Below, piece by piece: positions 20,201 through 27,995 of a DNA stretch of 64,000 bases. A program made the translations under genes and the position numbers. The stretch is taken from NCBI RefSeq assembly GCF_014192335.1, contig NZ_JACHXU010000020.1, positions 62,001 through 126,000 on the forward strand, written 5' to 3'. Position 1 is the stretch's first letter, and every line of letters begins with the position of its first letter. This DNA comes from Aporhodopirellula rubra (GTDB taxonomy: Bacteria > Planctomycetota > Planctomycetia > Pirellulales > Pirellulaceae). Below the pieces are notes generated by a model. It did not search any database. It saw only the letters and a program-made list of their open reading frames with translations, and was not told the origin of the DNA.

Positions 20201-20372
20201 ATACCGCCATCGAACTCAGCCCCGCGACCAAGATCAGAAGGACAATCAAAACCAACAATCGCTGGTCATGAAAAAACAACGCCGCCAAACGTGTGATCAC
20301 ACCGCCATCGCTCGGCGCAGGACTGTTCGCGGGATCACGTCCCTCGGCGTTCACATCGCCTGATTTAGTCAC
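17202..20372 (-). CDS. RND efflux transporter permease
   Basis: The 1056-residue protein has the classical RND layout. A first transmembrane helix is at about residues 35-55. A porter loop begins VAIIHTRLPGADAKRVETLV. A six-helix bundle includes the conserved GLIIALGLLIDNAIVMVDEV with acidic residues of the proton relay. A second porter domain and a second bundle follow (MAIIGTMGLIGVAINDSIVVLAGI). The length fits AcrB/MdtC-type pumps of the heavy-metal or multidrug class. The GTG start overlaps the adaptor stop by 4 bp (GTGA), so the two genes are translationally coupled. With the upstream tetR gene this is a standard TetR-controlled tripartite pump; an outer-membrane TolC is not seen here. 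The substrate is unknown. Confidence 0.92.
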   Translation of the reverse strand: MTKSGDVNAEGRDPANSPAPSDGGVITRLAALFFHDQRLLVLIVLLILVAGLSSMAVLPRMEDPVLEQRVAIIHTRLPGADAKRVETLVTEVIENRVRDIEEIKEIHSVSRVGISGVSIELRDDTTATENIWSRVRSRLEDSIGDLPSEASRPEFRKLEVRAYALIVGLVWDRPEPVDVRVLRRLAIELQDRLQALSGTDLVHRFGDPGEEIEVRVQPARAAAMGITPADLAERLSSFDAKGSAGQLRDGSMQMLIEINNQLDTVEQIGATPISTSDGRDVRLEQVADVRIGIPNPPETAAWLEGKDAVVLGVMVRPAQRIDHWTEIAENLIDEYRETLPAGISIERILRQSDYVNERLRSLAFNLMLGTIAVGCVIWVLMGWRSALIVTLTLPLASLMVLFGLRIFGIPIHQMSVTGLIIALGLLIDNAIVMVDEVQSRMRHGESPVEAMSHSVSHLAVPLLGSTLTTALAFAPIALMPGPAGEFVGAIAISVILAIVSSLFLAMTVIPTVAARQLARRMNSNARSPGLRLPWLTKIVESALSELIRKPWKGIAISLVLPVAGFAAFSTLEEQFFPASGRDQFHITVEGPATDSLARTQATASRVDEIVRRVGASRIDWFFGESAPQFYYNVISSRRGTPNYAQALVKLPPGIPPEPVITSLQTELSREITSSRVLVKQLEQGPPFGAPIEVRFFGPDLDVLRRFGEETRAILSRMPKVVSVKTDLADVLPQISFDIDEASAAQAGISPKEIARQLATSLEGQSGGSVLQDNEVIPIVVRVGDANRGELARIASVDLVLPNARGSGLRVTPLSAFATVGLEPEAAALPRLNRMRMNEVAAYLAAGVLPSEVQASLQAELDELIDQLPTGYSVAFGGEASKRDDAVGNLFSTVGVLAVLMLATLVLSFGSFRMAGIIALIAALSVGLGMGALALSGYPFGFMAIIGTMGLIGVAINDSIVVLAGIRANPIAMTGDVEAIRDEVMHSSRHVVATTLTTMAGFTPLILDGGGFWPPMAVSIAGGVAGATLLALVLVPSLYRWLCLHRADRRVDRRANR

Positions 20373-21967
20373 CGTCGCGAAACCTCAGCGGGCGTGATCT
20401 CAGTGAGCGAAAGATCAACGTCCTTCCATCGCACACGAACGGCAACACCAGGTCCGATTTGTCCGACTCCCTCCGAAACGATCCATTCTCCCGGTGACAA
20501 CATGCCGTGCACCAACGTCAACGGACCGGCACTGCGGAGAACCTGAACTTCTCGTCGTTCGATCGTTGCCAACGCGACATCTTTGACGGTGTTGTTCGTC
20601 ATTCCATCAACGCCACGTGCGTCTTCGCTCGCAATCTCGGTCGCGTTCGCCTGCTGATCGCGTTCCTTTTCATCGGGCACCGCGACGTAAACCGACCACA
20701 ACCCACGCACACCGCGAACCAACGATTCCGTTGTTACCCAAAAGGGGTCACTCAAGGCTTGCCGCATCGTCTCGCTGTTTCCGTTCTCGCCCCACGGCAC
20801 CCACAACCTTGCGGTCTGCCCGATATGTATCCCCGCGAGAGAATCCGTACTCGAGGTACGGGGCACGAGCTCAAAGTCAACGCCGCGTGTCCGTGTCACC
20901 TCATCAACCTGAGGCTGCATCCTCACTATCTTGGCACCAAGATAGGAAGATCGCGAGTGCCCCGGCCGCGCCGTTTCGGGAGGCGATGTCGTTTCGTTGA
21001 CGCTGACCCAAAACTGATCCCCCAGCTTCCACTGCCGACACACGCTAGGTGGCACACCGAATCGGGCTTCCAAAGGCTCCGACTCTAGAATCGTCAACAC
21101 GCCCTGACTCGGCCCGATCATTTCCCCTTCGTCAAACTGCCGAATCGCGATCACACCAGAGTAAGGAGCCACGATTTGACTGTCGTCGCGTTCGACATCA
21201 ATCTGGCGACTCGCCGCAGTGGCCGACGCGAGTCTCGCCTTCGCGGCCGCGACCTGTTCGTCACGAGTCCCATCTTCGAGTTCGTCGAGCTCCGCGGTTC
21301 TCGCCGCCAGCGTCGCACGCAATTCATCCGCCGCATAACGAGCATCATCGAGCTCTTGTTCCGTTCCCGCACTCCTCTGCGACAATTGCATCTGCCTTTC
21401 GAGCCGGCGTTCTGCTGATGCCAATTGCGATTCCAACTGCCGCACTCTCGCCGATGCCGCTCGTTTGGTTTGCTCTCGCGGTCCCGCAACCGCCTCATCC
21501 AACGCCGCCGAGGCCGCTGCCACGTCCGCGTCCGCCATCATTTCTCGAACATCAAGATCCGAAACATCGAGCCTCGCCAGAACGTCGCCCTGACTAACCC
21601 TGTCGCCTTCGTGAACCAAAACCTCGACCAGCCTACCGCTCCGTCGCATCGACAACGAACTCGATCGCCTCGCCTGCACTTCGCCTCGGTAAGACTCAAA
21701 CAACAGCGGCGTCGACACATCACCGGCGCGAATCACACCGACTTCCACACGCCCCTCGCCTGCCATCGATAACGCTGTACCATTCGCAGCACCCGAGTCG
21801 TCTCGCGGGCGGGACTCCGCAAATACCGTTGCCCGAACAACCCACACGCCGACGATTGACGCGACTATTGTCGACGCGAGAACCAATCCACCGACGACGC
21901 GCAGCCGCGACCGGCCTGAGTCACTCGCATCCGCCACCTTGTTCCATTTCGAGATAGGATGACTCAT
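20369..21967 (-). CDS. RND periplasmic adaptor (HlyD/AcrA-type membrane fusion protein)
   Basis: This 532-residue protein has an N-terminal membrane anchor (LVLASTIVASIVGVWVVRA) and a split biotinyl-lipoyl-like hairpin (GRLVEVLVHEGDRVSQGDVL and later IVAPYSGVIAIRQFDEGEM). A long alpha-helical coiled coil (VRQLESQLASAERRLERQMQ) lies between the two halves. A beta-barrel and membrane-proximal domain follow. It should connect the RND permease to an outer-membrane channel. It overlaps the tetR stop and the permease start by 4 bp each, so all three genes form one operon. The adaptor is longer than usual, with a charged insertion near the C-terminus (DEKERDQQANATEIASEDAR). Confidence 0.9.
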   Translation of the reverse strand: MSHPISKWNKVADASDSGRSRLRVVGGLVLASTIVASIVGVWVVRATVFAESRPRDDSGAANGTALSMAGEGRVEVGVIRAGDVSTPLLFESYRGEVQARRSSSLSMRRSGRLVEVLVHEGDRVSQGDVLARLDVSDLDVREMMADADVAAASAALDEAVAGPREQTKRAASARVRQLESQLASAERRLERQMQLSQRSAGTEQELDDARYAADELRATLAARTAELDELEDGTRDEQVAAAKARLASATAASRQIDVERDDSQIVAPYSGVIAIRQFDEGEMIGPSQGVLTILESEPLEARFGVPPSVCRQWKLGDQFWVSVNETTSPPETARPGHSRSSYLGAKIVRMQPQVDEVTRTRGVDFELVPRTSSTDSLAGIHIGQTARLWVPWGENGNSETMRQALSDPFWVTTESLVRGVRGLWSVYVAVPDEKERDQQANATEIASEDARGVDGMTNNTVKDVALATIERREVQVLRSAGPLTLVHGMLSPGEWIVSEGVGQIGPGVAVRVRWKDVDLSLTEITPAEVSRR

Positions 21968-22773
21968 GACGAAACATCCTCCAACGACTGTTCGAGCACG
22001 CTCTTGGCATGACGTCGTAACTTCGGCGTGATACTCGAAACAAATTTCTTGTACGCCGACGGATCAAACAGCGGTCGCCAACCAATGTCGTCGAGCAACG
22101 CGTTGCAGTTCCGCCGAATTGCGGTACGCGGTTGCGAGATCCCCGCTCGTCCCAGTGAAGGACTCGTCGACTCCAGCACCAATCCGCCGTAAACCAGCGA
22201 CCACAAACCGAACACGATTTGCTGAACCAACGCATCCCGCGAGACGCCCTTGCCTACGACCAAATCACCGGACGCAAGGGCCGCACCGATCACACCACTG
22301 AGACAATCGATGCACTGCTGTTCGCACTCCGCCAAGACCTCTCGACGGTCCGGAGACGTCTTCTGCCAAACCGGATCGTGGCGAGTGATCTGCTCGATCG
22401 AAAAATCATCAGGCAAACAATCCACGTAAACTTCTGCCGCAATTCCGATCGCGGCGCAACACTGACGAGGGTCGTCTCCCAGCGTGACCGCGAACCGAAA
22501 TAACTCCATCCGCCGCCGCACCGATCGCGCCGCCAACGCCAACAAGATATCTTCCTTGTTGGAAAAGTGATTGTAGATCGTGCCCCGCGTGCAATTCATC
22601 TCGCGGGCGATCGCCTCCATGCTGACCGCCGATAACCCCTGATCGCGAACCATTGGGAACGCGGCATCCAAAATTCGACTCCCGCGATTGCGGATCTCCC
22701 GCTGTTTCGCAGTCAAATTGCGAGCATCGCTGGAATCAGAACAGGACGAATGGAGAGATGGTGAGACAGACAT
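21964..22773 (-). CDS. TetR-family repressor of the RND operon
   Basis: The 269-residue protein has a TetR helix-turn-helix near residues 40-85 (DQGLSAVSMEAIAREMNCTRGTIYNHFSNKEDILLALA). A divergent helical ligand-binding domain follows. The ATG of the adaptor gene overlaps the end of this gene by 4 bp. A family of this kind normally represses its own efflux operon and is released by a pump substrate. A TTTGAC-5 nt-GTCAAA inverted repeat about 45 bp upstream is a candidate operator. The C-terminal extension of about 60 residues is longer than in typical TetR proteins. Confidence 0.9.
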   Translation of the reverse strand: MSVSPSLHSSCSDSSDARNLTAKQREIRNRGSRILDAAFPMVRDQGLSAVSMEAIAREMNCTRGTIYNHFSNKEDILLALAARSVRRRMELFRFAVTLGDDPRQCCAAIGIAAEVYVDCLPDDFSIEQITRHDPVWQKTSPDRREVLAECEQQCIDCLSGVIGAALASGDLVVGKGVSRDALVQQIVFGLWSLVYGGLVLESTSPSLGRAGISQPRTAIRRNCNALLDDIGWRPLFDPSAYKKFVSSITPKLRRHAKSVLEQSLEDVSS

Positions 22774-22817
22774 CCCCCCACTATGATCACCCCCTCAGAA
22801 AATGACAACGCGCCATT

Positions 22818-22834
22818 TTTGACATTCCGTCAAA
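22818..22834 (-). promoter_or_regulatory. Candidate TetR operator
   Basis: A perfect 6-bp inverted repeat TTTGAC-attcc-GTCAAA lies 45-61 bp upstream of the tetR start, between tetR and the mscL stop codon. Its size fits a TetR half-site pair. Assignment is by position only. Confidence 0.4.
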
Positions 22835-23305
22835 TTAATCCTTCTTTAACGAATCCCGGATATCGCGAAGCAACAGAATATCTTCGCTCGGCAGGGTGAC
22901 TTTCTCCTCTTCGGGCTCGCTTTCCATTTTCGATCGCGCCACGTTAATCATCTTGATCACCGCGAACAGAGCCGCGGCGATCAGCAAGAATTCAAAGACC
23001 GTTTGGACGAACGGACCGTAATTCAAAATCGGGTAGTCCTGCATCACCATCACGGGATCGCCGTTCTCGAGCGTCTCCATCGTGCCATCCGCCTTCAGTT
23101 TCGGACTCTCTGTCGCGATCGTGTAGGCGGCTTCTTTGAAATTGATACCAAACCTCGCGGTCAACAAATTGATCGGTGGCATGATCACGTTTGCCACCAA
23201 CGACGTCACGATCTTGCCAAACGCGCCACCGATTACGACACCGACTGCCAAGTCGACGACGCTACCCTTCATCGCGAACTCTTTAAACTCTTTCAACAAA
23301 CTCAT
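22835..23305 (-). CDS. mscL: Large-conductance mechanosensitive channel MscL
   Basis: This 156-residue protein begins with the MscL signature (LLKEFKEFAMKGSVVDLAVGVVIGGAFGKIVTSLVANVIMPPI), which covers the amphipathic N-terminus and the pore-lining TM1. TM2 is FLLIAAALFAVIKMINVA, and a charged cytoplasmic bundle ends in DILLLRDIRDSLKKD. It is a homopentameric inner-membrane pore that opens on hypo-osmotic shock. The periplasmic loop between the two helices is longer than in E. coli MscL, consistent with the extra 20 residues. It is read in the same direction as the tetR operon but probably independently. Confidence 0.95.
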   Translation of the reverse strand: MSLLKEFKEFAMKGSVVDLAVGVVIGGAFGKIVTSLVANVIMPPINLLTARFGINFKEAAYTIATESPKLKADGTMETLENGDPVMVMQDYPILNYGPFVQTVFEFLLIAAALFAVIKMINVARSKMESEPEEEKVTLPSEDILLLRDIRDSLKKD

Positions 23306-23634
23306 TTCAACAACTCCGATGATTCACTTTAAAACATGTTTTGTGTCACCGAATACAACCGGTGGACCAAGCGGGAAGTATGCAGCCTTTGCTATTGTCA
23401 GACAAGAAAGCAGTGCTTTCAAATTCGGGTGCGTTTTGAGCAATCAAACGCGTTTCTGACGGAAACCTCAAGACGGCAAACGGCATGAAACCATTTTACG
23501 AACCCACGCAGCCGACATCGCACCATATCCCCAGGAAGGTCATCAAATTGACGACTTCGCGAATACTCTCGCGGTGAAGTGTTTATTCTCGTGCACGCGA
23601 ATCACATGCGTCCGCGCGTGCCGCAACGGTTCGC
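23306..23634. other. Non-coding stretch between mscL and a membrane protein gene
   Basis: There is no supported gene. It should include the mscL promoter near its right-hand start. I see no repeats or hairpins of note. Confidence 0.35.
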
Positions 23635-24528
23635 TTATTGAACCGCTGCGATTACCGAAACCACTCCAACCGCCAACACGGTTGATCCCACAATCGTCCA
23701 ACCGGCGATCACTCGAAGAGTGACACTCATCGGTTGTTGGACGCGAAACCACGAGCGTCGAAAACACATCGCCGCCGTCGTCGGACTTTTCGGCTCGCTC
23801 CTCACCGCCTCAAAAGTGACGCCGTCGGCCTCCACCATCAATGGCGGACTGACGTAACGCCAAACACATCCCAAGAGCCCGACAATCAATCCAACCACAA
23901 TCGCCAATTGAACGATCGCGACCGAAGGCATCCACCAACGCGGTTTGGTAATCAGGATCGATTGCCCAAGGCCCGACACTCGACTCTGCAAACTGGCTTC
24001 ATAGGAGGCCAACCATTGCTGAGCCTTCGCGTCACGCGACATCCAGTAGTCGCGCCACGCCGACGCTCTTTGCTCACCATCCGGATCGGCTGACGATTCG
24101 TTACCTCCACGTCGGACCGAGACGGTGCGGAAGGAGCTTTCATTGCTTGGTGAATCGTCGGCCGCTGCGATGCCCAGATTGACCAACGTCGCAGCGTAGA
24201 TTTCAGACGTCTCCTGACACCAACGCACCACGGCAGCTTCCGGTGCGGGCGGCCCAATCATTCGTCGAACCAGATCTTCCCTGATCTGCTCTTCTGTTTG
24301 GGAAGAATCAGGAATCAAAAATCGAGTTTCCTGGCCGCTCGGCTGTCGTATTTCGACCCAATAGGTCTGCAACTCCGTGCCTCGCCGTTCCATCGCCCCA
24401 CGCGTTTGCCCAATCAGACAAACCAACATGAAGGCGCCCATCGAAACGAGCACGATGTCGATCAGGAAGGAGCGTGTTAGGATCTTCAACTGAAAACACA
24501 CCCAAAGTGAGTCGGGATTCGTGGACAT
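23635..24528 (-). CDS. Predicted membrane protein of unknown function
   Basis: I do not recognise this 297-residue protein. It has a first transmembrane helix at about 19-39 (FLIDIVLVSMGAFMLVCLIG). A soluble domain of about 150 residues is rich in Glu, Gln and Ser. A second helix (VAIVQLAIVVGLIVGLLGCVW) follows, and a last helix at the C-terminus (AGWTIVGSTVLAVGVVSVIA). The soluble part begins with ELQTYWVEIRQPSGQETRF. It is divergent from trpF, with about 80 bp between starts. The first ATG is the only good start. The function is unknown. Confidence 0.7.
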   Translation of the reverse strand: MSTNPDSLWVCFQLKILTRSFLIDIVLVSMGAFMLVCLIGQTRGAMERRGTELQTYWVEIRQPSGQETRFLIPDSSQTEEQIREDLVRRMIGPPAPEAAVVRWCQETSEIYAATLVNLGIAAADDSPSNESSFRTVSVRRGGNESSADPDGEQRASAWRDYWMSRDAKAQQWLASYEASLQSRVSGLGQSILITKPRWWMPSVAIVQLAIVVGLIVGLLGCVWRYVSPPLMVEADGVTFEAVRSEPKSPTTAAMCFRRSWFRVQQPMSVTLRVIAGWTIVGSTVLAVGVVSVIAAVQ

Positions 24529-24607
24529 CCTCTATATCGGCTCGCGACGATTCGACCGTCCAGTAAACTTACTCCGATTGCAACACTTGGCACGATAGCA
24601 GGAAGCG

Positions 24608-25303
24608 ATGATTGACTTTCAGATCAAAATTTGTGGCGTCCGCAGCGAAGCCGACGTGCACGCCTGTGAATCTGCCGGAGCGGACTGCGTGGGTTTGAAC
24701 TTTTACCCCCAAAGCATCCGGTACTTGGCCCCGCATTCGGCCATCACTAAGTCCATCAATGAAGCCGCAAAAGACGCGAAAATCGCTCGCGTCGGACTGT
24801 TTGTCAACGAACCCGTTGCCGCGATTCGCCGCGCCCAAGACGCCCTGCAACTCGACGCCGTCCAGCTCCACGGTGACGAAACTCCCGCCGCTGCGAGACA
24901 ATTAATCGATGCGGGCGTTGCGATCATTCGAGCAATCCGGCTGCCGACGATGCCCCAGTCTTCCGAACAAATCCAAAACACGATTCTGCCCTGGGTGGAC
25001 CTGCCGGTAACCTTGCTTCTCGATGCCGACGCGGGGGTCAAATTCGGAGGCGGAGGTAAACAACTCGATTGGCCGTCCATCGCGGCGTGGAACCGCGATT
25101 CCCCCCGTCTTCCCGGCCAACCCGACTGGATCCTCGCCGGCGGACTCCACTGCGACAACGTCGCCGATGCGATTCGCACCAGCGGAACGAAGCGAGTCGA
25201 CGTCGCCAGCGGGGTGGAATCTCCCAAAGGGACGAAATCGGCCGAATTGATTCAAAAATTCGTGGCCGAGTGTCGCCAAAGGGGCGTTGACGCGGAGCGA
25301 TAA
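24608..25303 (+). CDS. trpF: Phosphoribosylanthranilate isomerase
   Basis: The 231-residue (beta/alpha)8 protein begins IKICGVRSEADVHACESAGAD, where the Cys of KICG is the general base of TrpF. GLNFYPQSIRYL follows, then VGLFVNEPV, DAVQLHGDE, LLDADAGVKFGGGGKQLDW and the phosphate-binding ILAGGLHCDNV, ending with RVDVASGVESPKGTK. These are the full TrpF motifs. It isomerises N-(5-phosphoribosyl)anthranilate to the ribulose form in tryptophan synthesis. AGGAAG precedes the ATG. No other trp gene is adjacent. The gene ends 47 bp before tRNA-Leu. Confidence 0.93.
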   Translation: MIDFQIKICGVRSEADVHACESAGADCVGLNFYPQSIRYLAPHSAITKSINEAAKDAKIARVGLFVNEPVAAIRRAQDALQLDAVQLHGDETPAAARQLIDAGVAIIRAIRLPTMPQSSEQIQNTILPWVDLPVTLLLDADAGVKFGGGGKQLDWPSIAAWNRDSPRLPGQPDWILAGGLHCDNVADAIRTSGTKRVDVASGVESPKGTKSAELIQKFVAECRQRGVDAER

Positions 25304-25350
25304 CTTTCGCACACTCTGCCCTCTGCAAAAAAGCACCACACGAAGCAAAC

Positions 25351-25436
<86 letters not shown>

Positions 25437-25476
25437 CTTTAAAACACCGTAAATTGCGGTGTCAAAAGCGACTTCA

Positions 25477-25512
25477 AAGGACTTAGGGCGAATCCGCTCT
25501 GAGTCCTTTTTT
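25477..25512 (+). terminator. Rho-independent terminator after tRNA-Leu
   Basis: A continuous 14-bp stem with two G-U pairs (AAGGACTTAGGGCG with CGCTCTGAGTCCTT), a 4-nt loop AATC and a following T-run form a strong terminator. It belongs to the element and replaces the tRNA's original terminator, now displaced to 40038-40063. Confidence 0.85.
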
Positions 25513-25633
25513 CTTGGTCAGACCGGTTCAGTGGCAGATCGGTGGCAACGCTGGTTTTGCATCGCGGTTGCGTCGCTGGGCATGACACGCTGTCTTGTCC
25601 AAACTCACTCCTAGAACCATTGGAGTGCGAATC

Positions 25634-26512
25634 ATGGCTTGGCTGCAAACTGACCCGTCCGGGAACATTCATCTCAGCTTCCGTTTTGGCGGGAAAAAGT
25701 TCAAACGATCCCTGAAGACACAGGAGCTTTCCAAGGCGGAAGGCCGTTTGCAGCGGTTGATCGAAAATATTCGGTTGGTGGAAAGCGGGCGACTCGAAGT
25801 TCCTGAGAACGCCGACATCGCCATGTTCCTGCTTTCCGACGGCCGGCTCGACGGCAAACCCAAGGTTGCTCGAAACATCAATCTGAGCGAGCTATTTCAA
25901 ACCTTCTTCGAACAAATGCCCGATGACTCCCTGGAAGTCAACACGGAGAAGGGGATGAAGATCCATGAACGTCATTTAGAGCGTCATCTGGGGCCGCGAT
26001 TTCGAATTCAGCAACTGATCCGCGAAGACTTGCAGCGGTACGTCAATAAGCGGGCCAAGGAGCCCGGAATTCGAGGTCGGACGCTCAGCCCCACGACCAT
26101 CCGAAAAGAGCTCGCCACGCTGCGTAGCGTTTGGAATTGGGCGTTGGGTGAGCGCCTCGTGTTGACGCCGTTTCCCAACAAAGGGTTGCGATACCCCAAA
26201 GGGGAAGAAAAACCACGCTTTCAAACCTGGGACGAGATTACCGCCCAAATCAGTCGAGGTGGTTTGAGCGATGCCGAAGTTGAAGACCTTTGGGATTGTC
26301 TCTTCCTCCAGCGGAGCGAAGTGGACGAACTGCTCGAATTCGTTCGGACAGTCGCGACGCATCCGTTTATTTATCCAATGGTGTTCACGGCAGCCCATAC
26401 CGGTGCGCGACGAAGTGAATTGCTCGCATCGAAGCTCAGTGACTTTGATGCCACCCATATGACGATTCGCGAGAAGAAGAGATTCGTTGTGATTCATCTG
26501 GAGGTAGCCTAG
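25634..26512 (+). pseudogene. Tyrosine integrase, truncated before the catalytic His-Arg-Tyr
   Basis: From the ATG at 25634 (preceded by GGAGTG; an upstream TTG at 25595 is less likely) the frame gives about 292 residues. It has the Arg-repeat N-terminal arm (RFGGKKFKRSLKT), a SAM-like core-binding region (SPTTIRKELATLRSVWNWAL), and the first catalytic box HTGARRSELLASKLSDFD with Arg I. The frame then ends about ten residues after TIREKKR. The later His-x-x-Arg box and the nucleophile Tyr, normally 120-170 residues further on, are absent from all frames before the next gene. It is therefore probably inactive. Its place directly inside attL shows it was the element's own integrase. Confidence 0.82.
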
Positions 26513-26555
26513 CAGTGGGGGATTCAGTGAACAAACAAATTGACGATCAGCTTGG

Positions 26556-26822
26556 CTAGTCAGGTAAAAGTCCTTCATCCTGAATCCGCTCCAATTCAAC
26601 ATGGGAGATCATCCATTCGCGACTGCGACCGCGACCGCACTGCCTCTTCTCCGCCCAGATGCGTCCATTTCGCGCCCATTCACGAACGGTAAATTCGGCT
26701 TTGCCTAAGATCTTGGCGATCTCGGCGGTGGTGTAGTAATCCCTTGGCTTCTCCTTTTTTATCAATGTGCTTAACAAAGATTCGATGCGGTTCAATCGAC
26801 TGGTAATCTCGTCGGTATCCAT
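26556..26822 (-). CDS. Excisionase-type HTH protein (HTH_17/MerR-like)
   Basis: This 88-residue protein has an N-terminal coiled-coil stretch (ITSRLNRIESLLSTLIKK). A winged helix-turn-helix follows (YYTTAEIAKILGKAEFTVREWARNGRIWAEKR). This is the DNA-binding fold of phage and island excisionases, and the gene lies back to back with the integrase remnant, the usual place for xis. It may bend attachment-site DNA or regulate the integrase. Function is by family and position. No ribosome-binding site is obvious. Confidence 0.75.
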   Translation of the reverse strand: MDTDEITSRLNRIESLLSTLIKKEKPRDYYTTAEIAKILGKAEFTVREWARNGRIWAEKRQCGRGRSREWMISHVELERIQDEGLLPD

Positions 26823-26863
26823 CGTCCTGCCTCGTATGTTCAGTGGAGTTTCTTAAAGAAGAG

Positions 26864-26894
26864 GTGGCGCCCCGGCGAGTCGCTGGGACGCCAC
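26864..26894 (-). terminator. Long hairpin downstream of the CxxC-protein gene
   Basis: GTGGCG, CCC and GCG pair with CGC, GGG and CGCCAC around a 3-nt AGT loop, with one mismatch and one G-T pair. It lies 16 bp after the stop of the minus-strand gene at 26910. No T-run follows, so it could be a 3'-end stabiliser or recombination site rather than a terminator. Confidence 0.5.
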
Positions 26895-26909
26895 GCAAAT
26901 CTACAACGG

Positions 26910-27113
26910 CTACTCTTTTCTCTCAGTAACCGCCTGGGACGAAGGTTCCACCATGTCTTGGGCTTTGACCCGCACGATGGTCGCGAGACACTTCCAACAG
27001 ATTGAAGCATTGGTGAACATGCGATCGGAGAAGCTCGCTTTCACCGTTTCTTTTTCGCGCATACACCAAACGCACTTGGCCTTCTCTTCGTGGCCACTCA
27101 ATACTACTTTCAT
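26910..27113 (-). CDS. Small zinc-ribbon-like protein
   Basis: This 67-residue protein has two CxxC pairs, CVWC near residue 14 and CWKC near residue 39, separated by about 20 residues with a short basic helix. That spacing fits a zinc ribbon or treble-clef knuckle. Such small Cys4 proteins are common in phages and islands and often bind nucleic acid or partner proteins. I do not recognise the family. It is transcribed leftwards like most of the element. Confidence 0.6.
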   Translation of the reverse strand: MKVVLSGHEEKAKCVWCMREKETVKASFSDRMFTNASICWKCLATIVRVKAQDMVEPSSQAVTERKE

Positions 27114-27180
27114 CGTTCAACTCTCCATTGAGCAAAAAGGGGAGCGATCAGCAACCGACAATCAGCTACATGCAATCGCA

Positions 27181-27320
27181 AAAGAGTGAACGCCTTGGAA
27201 ACAAGGCGTTCAGGAGAGTTGGCTCACGAACGAGCCAAGAAAACATCGGTGATTGCACCAGGAATACCAATCGGCATTCACAAAGGCATCCGCCCGATTC
27301 TGGTAGCCGAAGCCACCAAG
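27181..27320 (+). ncRNA. Structured RNA candidate, copy 1 of 4
   Basis: After the leader AAAGAGTG come four hairpins. P1 is GAACGCCTT (27188-27196) pairing with AAGGCGTTC (27203-27211), 9 bp with a GGAAAC loop. CAGGAGAG follows. P2 is TTGGCTC (27219-27225) with GAGCCAA (27232-27238) and an ACGAAC loop. P3 has an outer TGC/GCA pairing (27254-27256 and 27286-27288) enclosing GAATACC-AATC-GGCATTC with one mismatch. Then comes CCGCCC and P4, TGGTAGC (27301-27307) with GCCACCA around CGAA. Order, linkers and loop sequences match the other three copies while stem sequences differ. It lies 28 bp past the stop of the minus-strand gene at 27349. Confidence 0.72.
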
Positions 27321-27348
27321 TTTGATACGCGGTTACGGCCGCATCTCG

Positions 27349-27831
27349 TTATCTTTGTTCCGCCGCATAGAACCGTTCGGTGCATCCGCTGCAGCGATGG
27401 TACTGCAAGGTGAACTCTTCGTCGCCAAGGAATTGATTCCATGCTTCGACCAAAGGCTCACTAATGTTCCGATAGAGTTCTGTTGCAGTCGAATAAAGCT
27501 CTGACTCGTCATAGTCGCCGATCAGAACCACTCGATCACCCGCCCAGCGGCCGACAATCGATTCCTTGGGAATTGGCATCGACATACCTTCGCGAGCAAT
27601 GCCTTTGGCAATCACGTCCCGAATGTCCTGATTCTCAGTTAGCTCGATGACTTGCGGGCCTTGCCCGCCGTAGTCACCACCGCCAGTGCAATCGCTCTGA
27701 CGCAGTAGCAGTGTGAAAATCGCTCCATGTCGATTCGCAGCCCATTCCCAAAGTTTGGCACCCGCACCAATACACCAAGGGCAGACGAACTCCTTTTTGT
27801 CTGTGTTCACCGGTTTGAAATATTGTCCCAT
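27349..27831 (-). CDS. Conserved hypothetical protein starting MGQYFKPVN
   Basis: The protein is 160 residues when started at the ATG at 27831. The frame is open further upstream, but MGQYFKPVNTDKKEFVCPW is a recurring N-terminus of phage- and island-borne hypothetical proteins, so this start is preferred. It contains CPWC near residue 17 and a terminal CSGCTERFYAAEQR with another CxxC, plus the stretch WAGDRVVLIGDYDES. The two Cys pairs could bind zinc. The function is unknown. The 5' leader on the minus strand has two perfect hairpins (27859-27877, 27895-27937). Confidence 0.65.
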   Translation of the reverse strand: MGQYFKPVNTDKKEFVCPWCIGAGAKLWEWAANRHGAIFTLLLRQSDCTGGGDYGGQGPQVIELTENQDIRDVIAKGIAREGMSMPIPKESIVGRWAGDRVVLIGDYDESELYSTATELYRNISEPLVEAWNQFLGDEEFTLQYHRCSGCTERFYAAEQR

Positions 27832-27858
27832 AGTTGTAAGTGGAAAGAAAATAGAAAT

Positions 27859-27937
27859 GACTCGATCCAATCGAGTCGACAAAACCGAAAGTCTGGCTTA
27901 CTTAAGAGACGTCCGTAACCGTCACATGAAGTAAGCC
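27859..27937 (-). promoter_or_regulatory. Two hairpins in the leader of the MGQY gene
   Basis: GACTCGAT-CCA-ATCGAGTC (27859-27877) is a perfect 8-bp hairpin, and GGCTTACTT (27895-27903) pairs perfectly with AAGTAAGCC (27929-27937) over a 25-nt loop. Both lie in the 28-107 bases upstream of the minus-strand ATG. They could be a regulatory leader, an attenuator or a protein-binding site. No T-run follows either stem. Confidence 0.45.
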
Positions 27938-27995
27938 AAGTCATCGGTGTATTGTTGGCCGTCGTCGCGGCAACGCGAGTTGACGGAAAGAAATC

